The notes beneath the pieces are model-generated. The model made no database searches, had not been told where the DNA came from, and saw nothing but the letters and a program-made list of their open reading frames with translations. A DNA stretch of 6,769 nucleotides from Chloroflexota bacterium (GTDB taxonomy: Bacteria > Chloroflexota > Dehalococcoidia > Tepidiformales > Tepidiformaceae), in NCBI GenBank assembly GCA_021823905.1, contig JAKALX010000202.1, forward strand, positions 1 through 6,769. Direction: 5' to 3'. The position numbers and the translations under genes are program-made. This document shows positions 5,389-6,769 of the stretch, piece by piece; positions within the stretch are counted from its first letter, which is position 1, and each line of letters begins with the position of its first letter.

Positions 5389-6638
5389 CGCGCCACGTCC
5401 GTCTGCCCGGCGAGAGCGCCAAGGATTGCCGCCGTGTGCTCGCCCAGCCGGGGCGGCCGCTGAATAACCGCCGGCGTCTCCGACAGCCGGTATGGCACGC
5501 CCGGGAACTCCACGGACTCGCCGAGGAACTCCGCGTCGAACCGCGTGAACCAGTGGCGGGCGCGGAGCTGGCGGTCCTCCGCCAGTGTTTTGGGCGTGGA
5601 CACGATCCCGATCAAGAGCCGCCGGTTCTGGCCCTCGATGTAGCAGTCGACGGTTGTCATGGTCCGGAAGAAGGCGGCCACCGTGTCGCTGATGTGCTGC
5701 ACCTTTGGCAGCACGTCCTGGGCCGCCGCAGGGTCCGACATCAGCCTCGTGATCCAGCCCATGTTCAGCTCGCCGCTGATGCTGGCATACGGTTCGTCGT
5801 CGAGATCCGCAGCCATCCCCCGTTCCCGCATCCAGTCAACGAGTGCCGGGAACCCCGCTCCCGCCGGTGCGAGAACGAATGCGGTGACGTGTCCGTCGAG
5901 GGTTTGGTGTACCCCCATTGCGGGAAGGTCGACCGGGATCATCCCGCGCGCTCCCGTTCGCGTGCGGTTCTTCCTCTGGAAGTCCCAGGTCTGCATCGCC
6001 GTTTCTTGCGCCATCGAAAGCGCTTCCTGCGCGGAAACGTCCACGAGCTGCCCGCGGCCGGTCTGCTCGGACGAAAGAACGGCCAGCAGTGTCCCCTGCG
6101 CCGCCTGGATGCTCGCTGAAACGTTCGCCTGGTTTCCGTAGATCTCCACCGGGGGATCGTCCGGCTCGCCTGCGAGCGTCATGATCCCGCCCATCGCCTG
6201 CCCCACGATGTCCGTGTAGGCATAGCCGGCGTGTGGTCCTGTCTGCCCGAACCCGGTGACCGAGGTGTAAACGAGCGCGGGCTTCTCGCGGCGCAGTTCC
6301 TCGAAGCCGAGCCCTCGTTCGCCCATCCAGCCGACGGGGTTGTCCTCGAGGATCACGTCGGCGGTCAGCGCGAGCTTGCGCGCCATGGCGCGTCCGTCAA
6401 CAGTCTCCAGATCGAGCACCACCGACTGCTTTGAGGTGTTGTGGACCCAGAAGGCGATGCTCGTGTCAGGCGAGTCCTGGTCGCGATAGAACGGCGGCGT
6501 GTGCCGTTCGCGGCCGCCACCGGGGGGCTCCACTTTGATCACCTGGGCGCCAAGATCCGCGAGCAGGCGCCCGCAATATGACGCCGTTTCGTCGGCGAAT
6601 TCCACGACACGCAGGCCAGCGAGAGCGCGATCGGCCAT
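5385..6638 (-). CDS. CaiB/BaiF family CoA-transferase, apparently lacking the catalytic Asp
   Basis: A 417-residue homologue of its downstream neighbour. The family skeleton is intact: LRVVEFADETASYCGRLLAD (9-28), GAQVIKVEPPGGG (30-42), QSVVLDLETVDGRAMARKL (71-89), GFGQTGPHAGYAYTDIVGQA (129-148), TGRGQLVDVSAQEAL (193-207), and the C-terminal PYRLSETP (382-389) and LGEHT (398-402). At the position of the nucleophilic Asp, in the loop GNQANVSA (168-175), there is Ala171 or Asn172 depending on the gap, and no Asp occurs between 162 and 199. It is therefore likely to be a non-catalytic partner that completes the interlocked family dimer, as in two-gene transferases such as benzylsuccinate CoA-transferase BbsEF. 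ATG 6638 lies 4 nt after the stop of the upstream flavoprotein gene. No strong ribosome site is seen, so coupling is likely. Reduced activity with a different residue cannot be excluded. Confidence 0.92.
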   Translation of the reverse strand: MADRALAGLRVVEFADETASYCGRLLADLGAQVIKVEPPGGGRERHTPPFYRDQDSPDTSIAFWVHNTSKQSVVLDLETVDGRAMARKLALTADVILEDNPVGWMGERGLGFEELRREKPALVYTSVTGFGQTGPHAGYAYTDIVGQAMGGIMTLAGEPDDPPVEIYGNQANVSASIQAAQGTLLAVLSSEQTGRGQLVDVSAQEALSMAQETAMQTWDFQRKNRTRTGARGMIPVDLPAMGVHQTLDGHVTAFVLAPAGAGFPALVDWMRERGMAADLDDEPYASISGELNMGWITRLMSDPAAAQDVLPKVQHISDTVAAFFRTMTTVDCYIEGQNRRLLIGIVSTPKTLAEDRQLRARHWFTRFDAEFLGESVEFPGVPYRLSETPAVIQRPPRLGEHTAAILGALAGQTDVAR

Positions 6639-6642
6639 TGGC

Positions 6643-6769
6643 TCAGACGCCGGTGGTCGCCGGCACGGCCTTCGGCAGCCGGTTCGCGATGATGTCGGCG
6701 GCCTGGGAAACCATCCCGTTCAGGATGTCCGCGGCGGACCGTTCGGTCGTCAGAATCCCCGAGATCTGC
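6643..6769 (-). CDS. C-terminal end of a probable nitronate monooxygenase/FabK-like flavoprotein (partial)
   Basis: Only the last 41 codons fall in the window. The gene enters from the right edge and stops at TGA 6645-6643. The visible sequence begins QISGILTTERSAADILNGMV and continues into a helix (SQAADIIANRL). The pattern Q-x-(S/A)-G-(I/L) followed by acidic/basic residues and a helix ending near a Met-Val is typical of the C terminus of nitronate monooxygenase, 2-nitropropane dioxygenase and FabK-type FMN barrels. Family assignment from so short a piece is tentative. Genes of this type often sit beside CaiB/BaiF transferases in acyl-CoA catabolic clusters. The 4-nt gap to the next start shows they share an operon. 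Confidence 0.6.
   Translation of the reverse strand, partial: QISGILTTERSAADILNGMVSQAADIIANRLPKAVPATTGV

Noticed and set aside
4756..6119. Plus-strand open frames opposite the two CoA-transferases
   Set aside because: Shadow frames of well-recognised coding sequence, with no ribosome site or motif.

Overview
This is a GC-rich bacterial chromosomal segment with tightly packed genes. It carries a tRNA-Ser gene with an encoded CCA end, a LON-domain protein, a lemA/htpX-type gene pair, and a pair of CaiB/BaiF CoA-transferases. No ribosomal or taxonomic marker protein is present, so the phylum cannot be fixed. The gene mix would suit an environmental lineage such as Acidobacteriota or Chloroflexota, but that is only a guess. 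TAG, TGA and TAA all serve as ordinary stops here (TAG ends the DinB-like gene, htpX and lemA), so the standard code applies.

Layout. Positions 1-67 hold only a probable promoter for tRNA-Ser(CGA) at 68-155 (+). Converging on it from the minus strand are a LON substrate-binding-domain protein (198-851, TTG start) and, upstream of that, a DinB-like four-helix protein (898-1365). The DinB-like gene is interrupted by an in-frame TAG at codon 12. A short divergent promoter region (about 1366-1458) separates these from a plus-strand class I SAM methyltransferase (1459-2070). The methyltransferase runs tail-to-tail, 7 nt apart, into an M48/HtpX-type membrane metalloprotease (2078-3022, -).

The most interesting part is 3009-3495. 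The expected neighbours lemA (3484-4047, -) and htpX are separated by a 468-bp cassette (3009-3476). It holds one gene for a four-helix-bundle protein of the S23/23S rRNA intervening-sequence family (3033-3437, -). The cassette is bounded by 33-nt inverted repeats, each built from the 7-nt unit GAATCGT/ATTCACG in tandem. In the sense transcript the two arms can pair along all 33 positions, the single DNA mismatch becoming a G-U wobble. The stem would contain the stop codon of the four-helix gene and the start codon of htpX. The architecture resembles an rRNA intervening sequence (terminal stem, ORF in the loop) placed in a protein-coding operon. A perfect 20-bp palindrome covering the lemA stop codon abuts the outer right end of the cassette.

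The right part (4132-6769, -) is a catabolic operon fragment. In transcription order it has the C-terminal end of a probable nitronate monooxygenase/FabK-type flavoprotein (6643-6769), a CaiB/BaiF CoA-transferase apparently lacking the catalytic Asp (5385-6638), and a second CaiB/BaiF protein that has it (4132-5388). The two transferase genes overlap by ATGA and probably form an active/inactive heteromer that moves CoA onto an unidentified organic acid.
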